A stretch of 64,000 bases of DNA from Rhabdaerophilum sp. SD176 (GCF_030143245.1 NZ_JARJNS010000004.1:492469-556468); one strand, 5' to 3'. Positions 1 through 9,240 are shown, numbered from the stretch's first letter. Translations and numbers: made by a program. The notes: generated by a model not told the origin, from the letters alone.

Positions 1-351
1 CCGCTTGGTGAAGCCAGGCCTGTCCAACGGCTCAAAGGCCCTGAGCTGGAAGTGGCGTCCCGGGTCCGGCTCCCCCGAAGGCCATTGGATCTCGCCGATT
101 GTTCGATTTTTGGGGATCGACAGGGCCAGCCGGGCAAACTGGGGCACGTCGTTCCGCTCACCGGAAAAACGCAGGCCGGGATCGGCCGACGGCTTGCGTG
201 TGGCGATCGCGAAGATCTCCAGCGGAATACCGGGCGTGCCGGTCGTGGATTCCGGGACCATCAGTCCGGGTTCCGGTCGCGAGGAACAGGCGCCTAGGAG
301 GCCCAAGGCTAAAAGTGCCGCCATGGTCCGACCGGCGAGGCATAACGACAT
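1..351 (-). CDS. lipoprotein alpha/beta hydrolase (DUF900-like), 5' part only
   Basis: The first 117 residues are visible; the gene runs off the left edge. The start is the ATG whose first base is 351, with an in-frame alternative at 324. The N-terminus is a hydrophobic signal ending in LLGACSS, a lipobox, so the protein should be lipidated and exported. The mature part (GIPLEIFAIATRKPSADPG, then RFSGERNDV) matches the start of the DUF900 alpha/beta hydrolase family as I know it; the catalytic Ser-Asp-His region lies outside the window. It is 42 bp downstream of the HdeA-like gene on the same strand, so the two are probably cotranscribed. Substrate unknown. Confidence 0.7.
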   Translation of the reverse strand, partial: MSLCLAGRTMAALLALGLLGACSSRPEPGLMVPESTTGTPGIPLEIFAIATRKPSADPGLRFSGERNDVPQFARLALSIPKNRTIGEIQWPSGEPDPGRHFQLRAFEPLDRPGFTKR

Positions 352-393
352 GGCGGTGTTCCTCCGGAAGACAGAGCCGGGGCTGGAATGTGA

Positions 394-942
394 TCAGCCC
401 TTGATCTGCGCCTTCACGGTCGGCATCAGCAGCGCCTTGCGGTTTTTCTTGCAAGCGGCTTCCGTTGCCTGCTCGATCCTCGCAAAGCCCTTGGTATCGA
501 TGCGCGGCTGGCTCTTCTCTGACGCGACAAATCCGGCGATCCAGGCGCTAAGGAGAAACTGTCCTTCGGCCTCGCTCGCCCGGTAATCGGCGCAGGACAC
601 CTTTGCGATATCGATGCTCAGCGGGCCACCCGGTGCAGATCCCGGATTGCGGGAGGCAGCCTCGATCAGGCTCATCACACGCTGGTCCCGGTTACGCGCA
701 CACCATTGTTCCATCGTCGCGATGTTGGTCCGCATGATTCGCAGGTTGATCTCCGTCTGGCCTTCCTTCTGGTTGAACCAGCCACTCATCCACGCAATGA
801 AGTCCCGCCGCATTTCAGGTGCCATCGTCGCGTAGTCGATGCAGGTGACCTTGCTCATGTCCAGCGTGACTTGCGCCTGTGCCGGTGCGGCCATCACGAC
901 GGGGGCGAGAAGGCAAAGGGACCTGAGAAACCTGAACATCAT
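394..942 (-). CDS. periplasmic protein with two tandem HdeA-like domains
   Basis: This is a 182-residue protein. A signal peptide (about residues 1-24) ends in APAQAQ. Two related segments follow: VTLDMSKVTCIDYATM and LSIDIAKVSCADYRAS. Each has one Cys early and another near its end (WCARN, ACKKN), the disulfide pattern of the HdeA/HdeB acid-stress chaperone family. The usual family member has one such domain of about 90 residues, so this looks like an internal duplication. The start at 942 has a clear AGGAG about 8 bases upstream; a second Met follows directly. Inferred role: periplasmic chaperone or stress protein. The assignment rests on motif likeness only. Confidence 0.65.
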   Translation of the reverse strand: MMFRFLRSLCLLAPVVMAAPAQAQVTLDMSKVTCIDYATMAPEMRRDFIAWMSGWFNQKEGQTEINLRIMRTNIATMEQWCARNRDQRVMSLIEAASRNPGSAPGGPLSIDIAKVSCADYRASEAEGQFLLSAWIAGFVASEKSQPRIDTKGFARIEQATEAACKKNRKALLMPTVKAQIKG

Positions 943-1033
943 GAAGTCAACTCCTGCGCTATGTCGATCCGGCCCGAAAGGGGCGGCAATCGGACAATAG
1001 GCTGTCGGGCGCGGCGCGACTTGCCATTTGACG

Positions 1034-3355
1034 TCAGGGGCGGCTGAGTCGCTGCTCCAACTGGCGGATGCCGGGATCGTCTGGCCGCAACCGGGCCAGG
1101 CGTGCGGCCAGCGCCCGGGCCGCCTCGTTGTCGCCGCGGCGGATTGCATCCTGGAATAGGGCCCCGGCGAGATCGAGATCGCCGGGGAAAAGGCCTGAGC
1201 CCTTGCGCAGGATTTCGCGAGCCTGATCCGGCTGCCCTGCCGACTGGAGGGCCAGGGCGTAGGCATAGAGATGACGCGCCTGTGGCTGACGATGCTCAGC
1301 AGCGATCCGGAACTCCGTCAGCGCATCTGAAGGCTTGCCGGAGCGCAACAGAGACAGTCCAAGCGCGTAGCGTGCGGCCGCGGCATCGGGATCGCGCGCG
1401 AGGGCGGCGCGCAGGATCGAGCCGGCCTCCGTCTCACGGCCTGTCCGGCGCAGAAGATCCGCGAGATTGATGGCCGTTGCGGCGGAACCGGGGTCCAGCC
1501 GCCATGCCGCACGATACTCGGCTTCAGCATCGGCGATGCGCCCCCGCTTCAGAAACAGCACGGCAAGGGCCATGCGGGCCTCTGGCCTGTCGAGATGCGC
1601 TGTTTCGGCAGCCTCCGCCTCACGGAGTGCCGCCATGAGCCGGCCGGCATCCGGTGGTGCCAGTGTATCGGGCCTGAGATCCGCCAGCGCGATGGCGGCG
1701 GCGATCCTGACGACTCGGATCGGATCCGCAAGGCTGGGGAGGAGACGCTGACGCCTGATCTCCACCGGCAATGATTCGTGCTCCCGGATCGCCGTGGCTC
1801 GTACCAGCGGATCGGAATCCGCCAAGGCGATGGCAAGAACCCGGGCAGTGCCCAGCGCCGGCCAGTTGCCCAATTCGGCAAGCGCCGTTGCCCGCGCGGT
1901 GGCCGGTTGAGCCGGGTCGATGGCCAGAGCCTGGAGGACAAGGCGTGCGCCCGGATCGCCGGCCCGAGAATCGTGAAAGGCCTCCCCGAAGGCCTGGAAG
2001 CCCTTGCGGGGTGGCCCGTGCAGGCGCTCGAGTGCAGCCGCGGCCCAGATGGCCGGCTTGTCGGCATGGCAGGCCTGGCAGGTATTCGGTGTTCCCAGCC
2101 GGGCTGTCTGGTCTGGCCGCGGGATTCGGAACGAATGGTCGTGCCGCCGGTCGATCTGCATGTAGGTCCGGGCCGGCATGTGACAGGCGACACAATCCGG
2201 CGATCCGGGTCCGGTGACATGGCCGGTATGGGCGGGCACCGAAAAGCGCGCTGGCTCATGGCACTGGCCGCAAATCTCAGCCCGCCCGGCACGGAGCTTT
2301 CCGGCATGTGGATCATGGCAATGGCCGCAGGTCACGCCTTTCTGGAACATCAGGCTCTGCCGGAAGCTGTGATCATTGAACACCTCGTCTTTCATCTGGC
2401 CGTCATGCTCGAACAGGTCCGGCGCCAGCAAGACGGGGCGATGGCCATCAAGGAAGGGCTGGCCAGGCTGCCAGCCAGCTTCAATCTGGCTGCGGCGGCT
2501 ATGGCAACGGGCGCAGGTCTCGACTTCGGCCGAGGGGCCGGGAGGGCCCGTCAAGCCGGTTCTGCCGGACGCTGCGGGGAGGGGACCGACCCGCGGCTGC
2601 CCGGCCGGGAAGCCCTTCAATGGTTCCTCCCCCGGCGCTCCCCTGGCCGCCCAGCCGAGATGGCCTGCGGCCGGTCCGTGACAACTTTCGCAGCCGGCGC
2701 CCAGTTCACGCCAGCGGGTCTCGAACCGGTCTGCCTCCGGGCGATAGCCCTTCTCATACCCTGTCACATGACACTCGATGCACATGTGGTTTGCATTCTG
2801 CTGGAGGCCCAACCAATGCCGCGGATCTCCCGGGGCGATGGGTTCATCGCCATAGATTGCAAACCAGCGCTGCCCGCCATCAACGGCCGGCCGGCTGTCC
2901 CAGGCCCAAGGGAGCACCTGCAACCGCCCATCCGGCAGGGTGACGAGATACTGCTGGAGAGGCGTCCAGCCGAATGTATGCGAGAGCGTGAACCTCGCCG
3001 GCTGACCCGCCTTGTCCGAGGTTTCCACAAGATATCTCCCCTGCTCGCGGAAGAAGCGGGCTGAGCTTCCCCCGGCAGAGGTGGTGGCATTGCCGAAATC
3101 GCCGAGCACGGCGCCGGGCCTGTCAATCGCGAACATTGCATGGGCATGATGGGAGCCCGACCAAGCCTCGAATTGCGTGGCATGGCACCCGCGGCAGGCT
3201 CCGGAGCCCACGAAGCCCTGCTCTGCCGGCAGGTGGTTGGCAAGACGGTCCTGCGCTTTCGGCAACAAGGGCATCATTGCGAAAATCGCAACCCCAATCA
3301 TGGCGATCGTCAATACGATCCAGACCGGCAAATGGCGGGCAGTGGCATGGATCAT
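1034..3355 (-). CDS. octaheme c-type cytochrome with HEAT and TPR repeats
   Basis: This is a 773-residue protein. One N-terminal membrane/signal segment (about residues 8-28) is followed by eight CxxCH haem-binding motifs: CRGCH, CIECH, CESCH, CARCH, CGHCH, CGQCH, CVACH and CQACH. They lie within roughly the first 380 residues. After them come a HEAT-like stretch (SDPLVRATAIREHESL region) and at least three TPR units near the C-terminus. The layout resembles multihaem cytochromes of the c554/NrfA-like superfamily carrying a TPR tail, acting in periplasmic electron transfer. The open frame continues upstream, but the Met at 3355 directly precedes the membrane segment and was chosen. The redox partner is unknown; the sulfatase cluster is divergent. 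Confidence 0.8.
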   Translation of the reverse strand: MIHATARHLPVWIVLTIAMIGVAIFAMMPLLPKAQDRLANHLPAEQGFVGSGACRGCHATQFEAWSGSHHAHAMFAIDRPGAVLGDFGNATTSAGGSSARFFREQGRYLVETSDKAGQPARFTLSHTFGWTPLQQYLVTLPDGRLQVLPWAWDSRPAVDGGQRWFAIYGDEPIAPGDPRHWLGLQQNANHMCIECHVTGYEKGYRPEADRFETRWRELGAGCESCHGPAAGHLGWAARGAPGEEPLKGFPAGQPRVGPLPAASGRTGLTGPPGPSAEVETCARCHSRRSQIEAGWQPGQPFLDGHRPVLLAPDLFEHDGQMKDEVFNDHSFRQSLMFQKGVTCGHCHDPHAGKLRAGRAEICGQCHEPARFSVPAHTGHVTGPGSPDCVACHMPARTYMQIDRRHDHSFRIPRPDQTARLGTPNTCQACHADKPAIWAAAALERLHGPPRKGFQAFGEAFHDSRAGDPGARLVLQALAIDPAQPATARATALAELGNWPALGTARVLAIALADSDPLVRATAIREHESLPVEIRRQRLLPSLADPIRVVRIAAAIALADLRPDTLAPPDAGRLMAALREAEAAETAHLDRPEARMALAVLFLKRGRIADAEAEYRAAWRLDPGSAATAINLADLLRRTGRETEAGSILRAALARDPDAAAARYALGLSLLRSGKPSDALTEFRIAAEHRQPQARHLYAYALALQSAGQPDQAREILRKGSGLFPGDLDLAGALFQDAIRRGDNEAARALAARLARLRPDDPGIRQLEQRLSRP

Positions 3356-3514
3356 GACGGGGCCATAGCGACCTTCGCTTGAGAACACGCCTACTTTCTG
3401 GTCCAGCCTTCCGCACTTCGCCAGCGCATCGCGCCATCTGGCGCCAAATGGCAAGCCGGGTGTCCGTCCCACCGATAGTCTCCGTGCAATTCTGATTTGC
3501 TCCGGAGCCTGCGA

Positions 3515-3922
3515 ATGTTGCCCAGACTTCTTGCCGCCGCCTGTGGGGGAGTATTGGCCCTTGGTGCGCTTTCGCTTGGTCCCGCCGGTCTTCCGGGCCG
3601 GGACGCAGTCGAGGCACGTCCAGCAGGCCCGGCCACGCGGCCGGCCGGCAGGCCCGGTGCCGCCCCAGCCCGGCGACCGGTCCATGTCCACCACCACCAT
3701 CATCGGCCTCGCCCGATCATTGTCGCCCCCGTTCGGCCGCTTCCGGTTGTCCATCCCTGGTATTGGGGTCGCGTGGTGGCAGGCGTGACGATCGGAACGG
3801 TTATTGTGGTCACGGCCGCAGGGCTTGCGCCAAAGGCGCCGTCCTCAACACTTTGCTGGTTCTGGACCGATGACACCCAGCTGCGGGGCTACTGGGACTA
3901 TTGCGTGCCGCCGACCTCCTGA
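3515..3922 (+). CDS. small exported hypothetical protein with His-rich stretch
   Basis: This is a 135-residue protein with an ideal GGAG seven bases before ATG 3515. The N-terminus is a signal-like hydrophobic segment (LPRLLAAACGGVLALGAL). An Ala/Arg/Pro-rich linker, HVHHHHH and a hydrophobic segment (VVAGVTIGTVIVVTAAGL) follow. The C-terminus holds two Cys around a WFWTDD region. The His run could bind metal. It is divergent from the octaheme cytochrome and 41 bp ahead of the outer-membrane protein gene. I do not recognise a family; the coding call rests on the ribosome-binding site and a coherent exported composition. Confidence 0.6.
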   Translation: MLPRLLAAACGGVLALGALSLGPAGLPGRDAVEARPAGPATRPAGRPGAAPARRPVHVHHHHHRPRPIIVAPVRPLPVVHPWYWGRVVAGVTIGTVIVVTAAGLAPKAPSSTLCWFWTDDTQLRGYWDYCVPPTS

Positions 3923-3963
3923 GCCGCCCGTCAATCAAGAGAATTCAAGAAGGGAGTTCCGCC

Positions 3964-4779
3964 ATGGCGGTCACGAAGCGTAGTCCGATCCAGCACATTC
4001 GGGGGATTGGCGGTATGGTTGCAGGCCTTGTCCTGATGTCCGGTGCAGGACAGGCAGCGGATTTCGGAAGGCCGGCACCAGTGGTCAAGGCGCCGGTTGT
4101 TGTCGGCCCTGCCTTCACCTTCACCACCTCGGCCTATCTCTGGGCCACCGGCCTCGAGGGGCGTCTCCGCACGCTCCCGCCGTTTCCGGCAGCGAACGTG
4201 AATATCGGCTTCGACGAGGTGATGAAGAATTTCGACGGCGGCCTCATGGGGACCGCCGAGATGCGTTACGGCCGCTATATCGGGTTTTTCGACTTCATGG
4301 CGAGCAAGATCTCGCCCGGCAAGGCGATCAACCCGGCAGGCTATCCCGGCAGTGTGAAGATGGTCAGCGGCTCCTTCACCGGCATGGCTGCCGCCGGGTA
4401 TCGCTGGGTCGATGATCCCCGCTACTCGGTGGATGGCTTTGCCGGGATCCGCGGCTTTGCCATGCGCAATTCGCTGAAGGTTCAGGTCGTTCCGGTCGCG
4501 CTCAAGCTGACCAATTCCGAACAATGGATCGATGCTGTCGTGGGCGGCCGCCTGAAGGTGAATTTTGCTCCGTCTTGGCACAGCGTCCTGATGGGCTTCG
4601 TTGGCACAGGCGGCTCACGATACATGTGGGATGTCTATGGCGGCATTGGCTATGACTTCAACAAGAGCTGGTCTGCCTTTGCCGGGTATCGCGCGATGAA
4701 GGTCGACTACCGTCGGGGCTCCTTCGTTTACGATGCCTACCAGCATGGACCTTTGCTCGGGATCCAATCGCATTTCTGA
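3964..4779 (+). CDS. outer-membrane beta-barrel protein
   Basis: This is a 271-residue protein with a signal peptide ending near AGQAADFG. It then has alternating polar/aromatic strands (FTFTTSAYLWATGLEGRL, YIGFFDFMASKI, WHSVLMGFVGTGG, WSAFAGYRAMKVDY) and ends in Phe (IQSHF), as outer-membrane barrels often do. An AAGGGA lies 7-12 bases before ATG 3964. It sits between the exported small protein and the arylsulfatase, suggesting a shared envelope function, perhaps substrate entry. The exact family is unclear, though the profile resembles the Omp25/porin-like proteins of alphaproteobacteria. Confidence 0.7.
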   Translation: MAVTKRSPIQHIRGIGGMVAGLVLMSGAGQAADFGRPAPVVKAPVVVGPAFTFTTSAYLWATGLEGRLRTLPPFPAANVNIGFDEVMKNFDGGLMGTAEMRYGRYIGFFDFMASKISPGKAINPAGYPGSVKMVSGSFTGMAAAGYRWVDDPRYSVDGFAGIRGFAMRNSLKVQVVPVALKLTNSEQWIDAVVGGRLKVNFAPSWHSVLMGFVGTGGSRYMWDVYGGIGYDFNKSWSAFAGYRAMKVDYRRGSFVYDAYQHGPLLGIQSHF

Positions 4780-4846
4780 GGCCGGTGGATCAGCCGGCAC
4801 AGGATGCCGCGCTGGTTCGACATCAAACCAACCGCAAGGGGGAACC

Positions 4847-6268
4847 ATGTTGAAACAGTTTCTGCGTGGTGCGAGTGTTGCCCTGATGGCGCTGGCGCCA
4901 TCCTGGGTTACAGCACAGGCGCCGCAAAAGCCGCATATCCTCTACATAGTGGCAGATGATCTCGGCCGGGCCGATCTTGGCTTCCAGGGCGCCGAATTCA
5001 AGACGCCGACGCTGGATCAACTCGCCAGCGAGGGGGCCGTTCTGGATCAATTCTATGTCCAGCCGATGTGCACGCCGACGCGCGCAGCCCTGATGACGGG
5101 CCGCTATCCGATCCGCTACGGCATGCAGAGCTTCGTCATCCTGCCGGAACAGACCTACGGCATTCCGCTGGAAGAGAAGCTTCTCCCGCAATTGCTCAAG
5201 GAAGCGGGTTATTCGACCTCGATCATCGGCAAATGGCATCTTGGCCATGCCGATCGCAAGCTTTGGCCTCGCCAGCGGGGCTTTGACTACCAGTACGGTG
5301 CGTTGATCGGCGAGGTCGACTACTACAACCACGATGTGCATGGCACCAAGGACTGGTATCGGAATAACCAGCTCCGGAACGAGCAAGGATATGCCACCAC
5401 GCTTTTCGGCCGCGATGCCGTGCGCTACATTGAGGCGCATGATCCGAAGAAGCCGATGTTCATGTATCTCGCCTTCAACGCGCCACATACGCCGCTTCAG
5501 GCGCCGAAGGAATACATCGACCGGTTTAAGTCGATCCCGGACGAGAACCGCCGAACCTATGCCGCCATGATTGCGGCGATGGATGACCAGATTGGCAATG
5601 TGCTCGCGGCGCTCAAGAAGAAAGGCATGCGCGACAACACTCTGATCATGTTCCATTCCGACAATGGCGGCGTCCGTTCGGCTGCTTTTGCTGGCCAGAT
5701 CGCAACGAAGGGCGAGCCGCCGGCAAGCAACAAGCCGTTCCGGGATGGCAAGGGCTCGCTCTATGAAGGCGGGACTCGCGTTGTCGCCTTTGCCAACTGG
5801 CCCGGTAAGATCAAGGCCCAGAAGGTCAGCGGCATGATGCATATCGTCGATATGCTGCCGACCCTGACCAGTCTTGCCGGCGCTTCAACCAACGGCACGC
5901 AACCGCTCGACGGTATGAATGTCTGGAAGACCATCGCCGAGGGTGCGCCTTCGCCGCGGACAGAGATCGTCTACAATGTCGAGATGTTCCGGGCTGCCGT
6001 CCGCCAGGGCGACTGGAAGCTGGTCATGCGGTCGACGCTGCCGGCCAAGCTGGAGCTCTTCAACCTGACGCAAGATCCGGGCGAGGCCAAGGATGTATCG
6101 GCCGAGAACCCGCAGATCGTGGCCACGCTTCAGAAGCGGATTGACACGCTGGCGAAGGAGATGAAGCCTTCGATGTTCTTCGCGCAAACGTTCAAGGCCT
6201 ATATGGGCCGGCATGCTCCCGCGCCCGTCTTCCCCAATGACGATGCCTACTTTACCTCGGTCGACTGA
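4847..6268 (+). CDS. periplasmic arylsulfatase
   Basis: This is a 473-residue protein with signal peptide (VALMALAPSWVTAQA). It belongs to the type I sulfatases that hydrolyse sulfate esters. The metal-binding start HILYIVADDLG and the CTPTR signature are present; its Cys (about residue 73) would be converted to formylglycine. GKWHLGH and HSDNGG are further family motifs carrying metal and sulfate ligands. The start at 4847 has AAGGGGGA just upstream; an open extension further upstream lacks a signal peptide and was rejected. The length is normal for bacterial arylsulfatases. A strong hairpin follows. The natural substrate cannot be read from sequence. Confidence 0.9.
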   Translation: MLKQFLRGASVALMALAPSWVTAQAPQKPHILYIVADDLGRADLGFQGAEFKTPTLDQLASEGAVLDQFYVQPMCTPTRAALMTGRYPIRYGMQSFVILPEQTYGIPLEEKLLPQLLKEAGYSTSIIGKWHLGHADRKLWPRQRGFDYQYGALIGEVDYYNHDVHGTKDWYRNNQLRNEQGYATTLFGRDAVRYIEAHDPKKPMFMYLAFNAPHTPLQAPKEYIDRFKSIPDENRRTYAAMIAAMDDQIGNVLAALKKKGMRDNTLIMFHSDNGGVRSAAFAGQIATKGEPPASNKPFRDGKGSLYEGGTRVVAFANWPGKIKAQKVSGMMHIVDMLPTLTSLAGASTNGTQPLDGMNVWKTIAEGAPSPRTEIVYNVEMFRAAVRQGDWKLVMRSTLPAKLELFNLTQDPGEAKDVSAENPQIVATLQKRIDTLAKEMKPSMFFAQTFKAYMGRHAPAPVFPNDDAYFTSVD

Positions 6269-6291
6269 GTGATGGATTGACCGAAAACGCC

Positions 6292-6315
6292 GGCCGGGGC
6301 CTTCGGGCCCCGGCC
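6292..6315 (+). terminator. hairpin terminator after the arylsulfatase gene
   Basis: A perfect 10-bp G+C stem closes on a TTCG tetraloop (arms 6292-6301 and 6306-6315). It lies 24 bases after the sulfatase stop and 70 bases before the AraC gene. A short T run occurs only at about 6329-6334, so termination may be incomplete. Confidence 0.75.
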
Positions 6316-6385
6316 TCAGATACCCCTGATTTTTATGGCCAGCCGGGCTTTCGGTGAATTGATTTAACTATTGCCGGGAGGTCCG

Positions 6386-7441
6386 ATGTCTCGTGCGATC
6401 GCGCGGTCCAGTCTCATCCACATGCTTCCTGCCCATCTCGAACAGATGGGGATCGATGCCGCGTCGATCTTCCGGCAGGCCGGCATGGGACCCGACCACA
6501 TGGTATCGCCGCTGATCGTGCGTCGCGCGCAGATCCATGCCGCGCTCGGTCTGGCAGCCCGTGCTGCCGGCCAGGCCGAAATTGCTCTTTCCCTCGGCGG
6601 TGCTGCCGAACCAGCGAAGCTGGGGCCGCCGGGTCTTGCCATGCTGGCCGGTCAATCGCTGGAGGCCTGCCTTCGCGGGCACCTGTCCCTGATGCCGCGG
6701 CTCCAGAATGATTGCGAGCACCGGCTTTGGGTTGAAGGTCAGAGTGCGATCTTCTCGCACCGGCTTGTCGGAGACGACCAGACCGCTTGGCTCCTTTACG
6801 AAGGAGCGATGGCGTTCATTGTGCAATTGATCCGCCAGATCCTTGGTTCGAACTGGGCTCCGGAATTGATCACCTTTCCGCATGCCTGCCGGGGCCGTCG
6901 CGCCGCCTACGAGGCACATTTCGGCGGGCCCGTCGTCTTTGGAATCCATGCCGAGGCGCGGATATACTTCCCCAAGGCACTGCTCAGCGCGACACGAAAG
7001 TCCTACCCGTCGGGCACCAATGCGCCATCGCTGGCCGAGATGATGCCGATCGGGCAGTTCTGCCTCGTGGAGATGGAACGCTTCGACTATGACTCGAAGC
7101 GTCTTTTCGAAGCTCTGTTTCCGATGATAGAGGCGAGCTTGCCTTACACCGCGCTAACGATCGCGAATGCATCGACCAGGCTCGGCCTCTCGCCCCGCAC
7201 CTTGCAACGTCGACTTGCCGAAAGCGGCTGGACCTTTGAGTCCCTTGTCGATCACCAGCGCTGGATGCTCGCCCGAAAGCGGCTGGCGGACCTGACACAG
7301 TCCATCACTGATGTCGCCATGTCCCTTGGCTATTCCGACGCCGCGCATTTCAACCGCGCCTTCAGGCGATGGGAGAATTGCTCGCCATCGAAATATCGTC
7401 AGACGCTGCAGGATTCGGAAAAGGGCGGCAGCGCTTGCTGA
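6386..7441 (+). CDS. AraC-family transcriptional regulator
   Basis: This is a 351-residue protein. The N-terminal two thirds resembles the AraC-type ligand-binding domain found in OruR/ArgR-like regulators (Arabinose_bd type). The C-terminal hundred residues hold the double helix-turn-helix: TALTIANASTRLGLSPRTLQRRL and ITDVAMSLGYSDAAHFNRAFRRW. GGGAGG lies just before ATG 6386. It follows the sulfatase gene and a terminator, so it probably has its own promoter. It may control the sulfatase cluster or the unit to its right; the effector is unknown. Confidence 0.88.
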   Translation: MSRAIARSSLIHMLPAHLEQMGIDAASIFRQAGMGPDHMVSPLIVRRAQIHAALGLAARAAGQAEIALSLGGAAEPAKLGPPGLAMLAGQSLEACLRGHLSLMPRLQNDCEHRLWVEGQSAIFSHRLVGDDQTAWLLYEGAMAFIVQLIRQILGSNWAPELITFPHACRGRRAAYEAHFGGPVVFGIHAEARIYFPKALLSATRKSYPSGTNAPSLAEMMPIGQFCLVEMERFDYDSKRLFEALFPMIEASLPYTALTIANASTRLGLSPRTLQRRLAESGWTFESLVDHQRWMLARKRLADLTQSITDVAMSLGYSDAAHFNRAFRRWENCSPSKYRQTLQDSEKGGSAC

Positions 7442-7821
7442 TCGCGCCAACCGATGAAGTGAAGGCACGCTCCTCTCGGTGTGGGCCATGTCGAGCTGGG
7501 CTCGAGCTTGTTTCCACTCCATGGGTCTCACCCGCCAGGTTTGAATTCGGCATCCGGTTTCACTGAGGTACCAAACACCGCTTTGACCGGGCACTTTCGA
7601 AGTCTGCTTTGCATCCGCAAACCGACCACGGAGCGAAGACCGCGCAATGGCAGCTAACCGGTTCGGGCTTCCTGAACCTGAATGTCTCCTTCGCGCCCCC
7701 AAAGTGGTCGTTGAAGGTCCTGGCAAGCCAAGCCGAAAGCAGACATTCATCGGGGACACATGCCCCTGACCCGCCAGCCCCTATGCCGCCTTTGGTATCC
7801 GCTTCATAGCCAGTGTTGCTG
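7442..7821. other. 380-bp gap without a supported gene
   Basis: No reading frame here looks coding. A short stretch at about 7732-7749 (GCCGAAAGCAGACATTCA) matches the end of the dispersed 41-bp repeat seen at 24291, 51347 and 60523, so this may be a decayed copy. No clear hairpin terminator was seen between the AraC gene and nnrU, which converge here. Confidence 0.5.
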
Positions 7822-8505
7822 CTAGACCGGCCACGGCGAAACGCCGAACAGCGTCGCATGGGCCCAGATGAGGCAGGCCCAGAAGACGATGGCGAAGCCA
7901 ATACGCTGCACCGAGACCATGATCTTCGGCGTTGAGTGGCCAGTGAACCAGGCATGAAGAGGCCAGTTGGATGTGCCTTTGGCCAGCCTTGTCCATTCCG
8001 CGTTGCCAAATTCCGCGCGCCGGCGCCGGTCAATCAGCGTCATGCCGATGACAGCAAAGAGCCCCAGCGCACCGAAGAGCAGGACATGGGCGAGATCGCC
8101 ATTCGGGATGACATGCGCGAAGGCCCAGAGGGCGAGCGCGACCAGCAGCGGGTGGCGGGCGAAACCGGCAATTCCCGGGTTCTCGGGCTCGAAGCGCTCG
8201 GGATGCCGCCCGCCAAAGGAAAGCGGGTTGGGCGCGGCAATCGTCAAACTGATGATCCCAAATACAATCGGCATCACGAAGAATGGCACCCATCTCTGCC
8301 ATGCCGCGGGCGCCCAGAGTCCAACATGCGGGGCCCGCGCGGCGGCGTCGATCAGCCAGCCCAGACTGACCAGGGATACAAGACCATAAAGGGTCCAGAA
8401 GGTCCGGCTACCGAATTGACGGATGAGCCTTGCCCGGATGCGCGGTCGCATCGGCAGGGAATGCGAGACACCGAAAGTCAGGGCGGCGATCGTAAATTCC
8501 ATCAT
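7822..8505 (-). CDS. nnrU: NnrU-family membrane protein
   Basis: This is a 227-residue polytopic membrane protein with about six hydrophobic segments, matching the NnrU family. Such proteins accompany nitrite/nitric oxide reduction genes in alphaproteobacteria and resemble the NnrU/isoprenylcysteine methyltransferase fold. Recognisable stretches are NPLSFGGRHPERFEPENPGI and ARHPLLVALALWAFAHVIPNGD. It lies 36 bp after the Crp/Fnr-type regulator gene on the same strand, so the two probably form an operon under the FNR-type box at 9287. Its biochemical role is not established. Confidence 0.85.
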   Translation of the reverse strand: MMEFTIAALTFGVSHSLPMRPRIRARLIRQFGSRTFWTLYGLVSLVSLGWLIDAAARAPHVGLWAPAAWQRWVPFFVMPIVFGIISLTIAAPNPLSFGGRHPERFEPENPGIAGFARHPLLVALALWAFAHVIPNGDLAHVLLFGALGLFAVIGMTLIDRRRRAEFGNAEWTRLAKGTSNWPLHAWFTGHSTPKIMVSVQRIGFAIVFWACLIWAHATLFGVSPWPV

Positions 8506-8541
8506 GTGGGATGCACGAGCAGGAAACGCATGGGATTTCGC

Positions 8542-9240
8542 CTAGCACGCGGGATCATCGATTGTCGGTACGGGCCGCGCCAGGGACAGTAGCGCCTCGC
8601 GGTCATTAAGCTGGACATGCCGCCCGCGAATATCGACCTTGTACGGGATCAGCGCGGCAATCGAGCGTGAAAGGACTTCGGGCGCCATCCCGAGACGGGA
8701 GGCCAGCACTTTCTTGTCATAGGGAATTTCCAGCTTTCCGGTGCTGCCGCCCTTTTCATCCTCTGCGATCAGCCAATTGGCCAGCCGCTCGAGGCTGGAG
8801 CGCAATTTCTGGTTCTTCAGTTCCTTCACGACGCCGCGGTAGGCCAAAGCCATATCCACCGCGAGGGCGCGAGCGAAATGCGCGTCCTCGGCAAAGCCTT
8901 CCCGGACCGCCTCGGCAGGCAGCATCAGGATCCGGGTCGGCGTCAGGCCCCGCGCCGACTTGAGATAGACGCGGTCCAGCAAGACCGCCGCGATGATGAA
9001 GCTGTTGCCGGGCCCGAGGACGGAAATTGTGGTCTCGCGATCGCGGTAGCCGGCATAGATCTCCACCTGACCCTGAACGATCACGTAGAGGAAATCAGCC
9101 GGATCGCCCTCATGCACCAGTTCGACATGGGCCGGAAACCGCTGGACAAAGGCACTGCGCAGGAGCGAGTCGACATAGGCCGCACCTACTCCGTCAAAGA
9201 GCGGCAATTGCCGCATTTCCTGCAAGTCTTCATCGCGCAT
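8542..9240 (-). CDS. Crp/Fnr-family regulator, DNR-like (no Fe-S cysteines)
   Basis: This is a 232-residue protein with an N-terminal cyclic-nucleotide-type beta roll (HEGDPADFLYVIVQGQVEIY) and a C-terminal winged helix (KKVLASRLGMAPEVLSRSIAAL). The recognition helix shows the E-x-x-S-R pattern that reads TTGAT in FNR proteins. The only Cys is the last residue, so it cannot hold an FNR iron-sulfur cluster; a haem/NO-sensing DNR/NnrR type is the best inference. The start at 9240 has AAGGAGG upstream; the frame extends to 9300, but that extension covers the FNR box and was rejected. It is divergent from narK, so it probably regulates both sides. Confidence 0.85.
   Translation of the reverse strand: MRDEDLQEMRQLPLFDGVGAAYVDSLLRSAFVQRFPAHVELVHEGDPADFLYVIVQGQVEIYAGYRDRETTISVLGPGNSFIIAAVLLDRVYLKSARGLTPTRILMLPAEAVREGFAEDAHFARALAVDMALAYRGVVKELKNQKLRSSLERLANWLIAEDEKGGSTGKLEIPYDKKVLASRLGMAPEVLSRSIAALIPYKVDIRGRHVQLNDREALLSLARPVPTIDDPAC

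Noticed and set aside
1778..3064. 428-codon open frame on the plus strand
   Set aside because: It is the antisense of the octaheme cytochrome gene; the minus strand carries eight CxxCH motifs and the plus frame has no family features.
3682..3702. His run as an artificial tag
   Set aside because: It is inside a natural-looking exported protein with its own ribosome-binding site and is not terminal.
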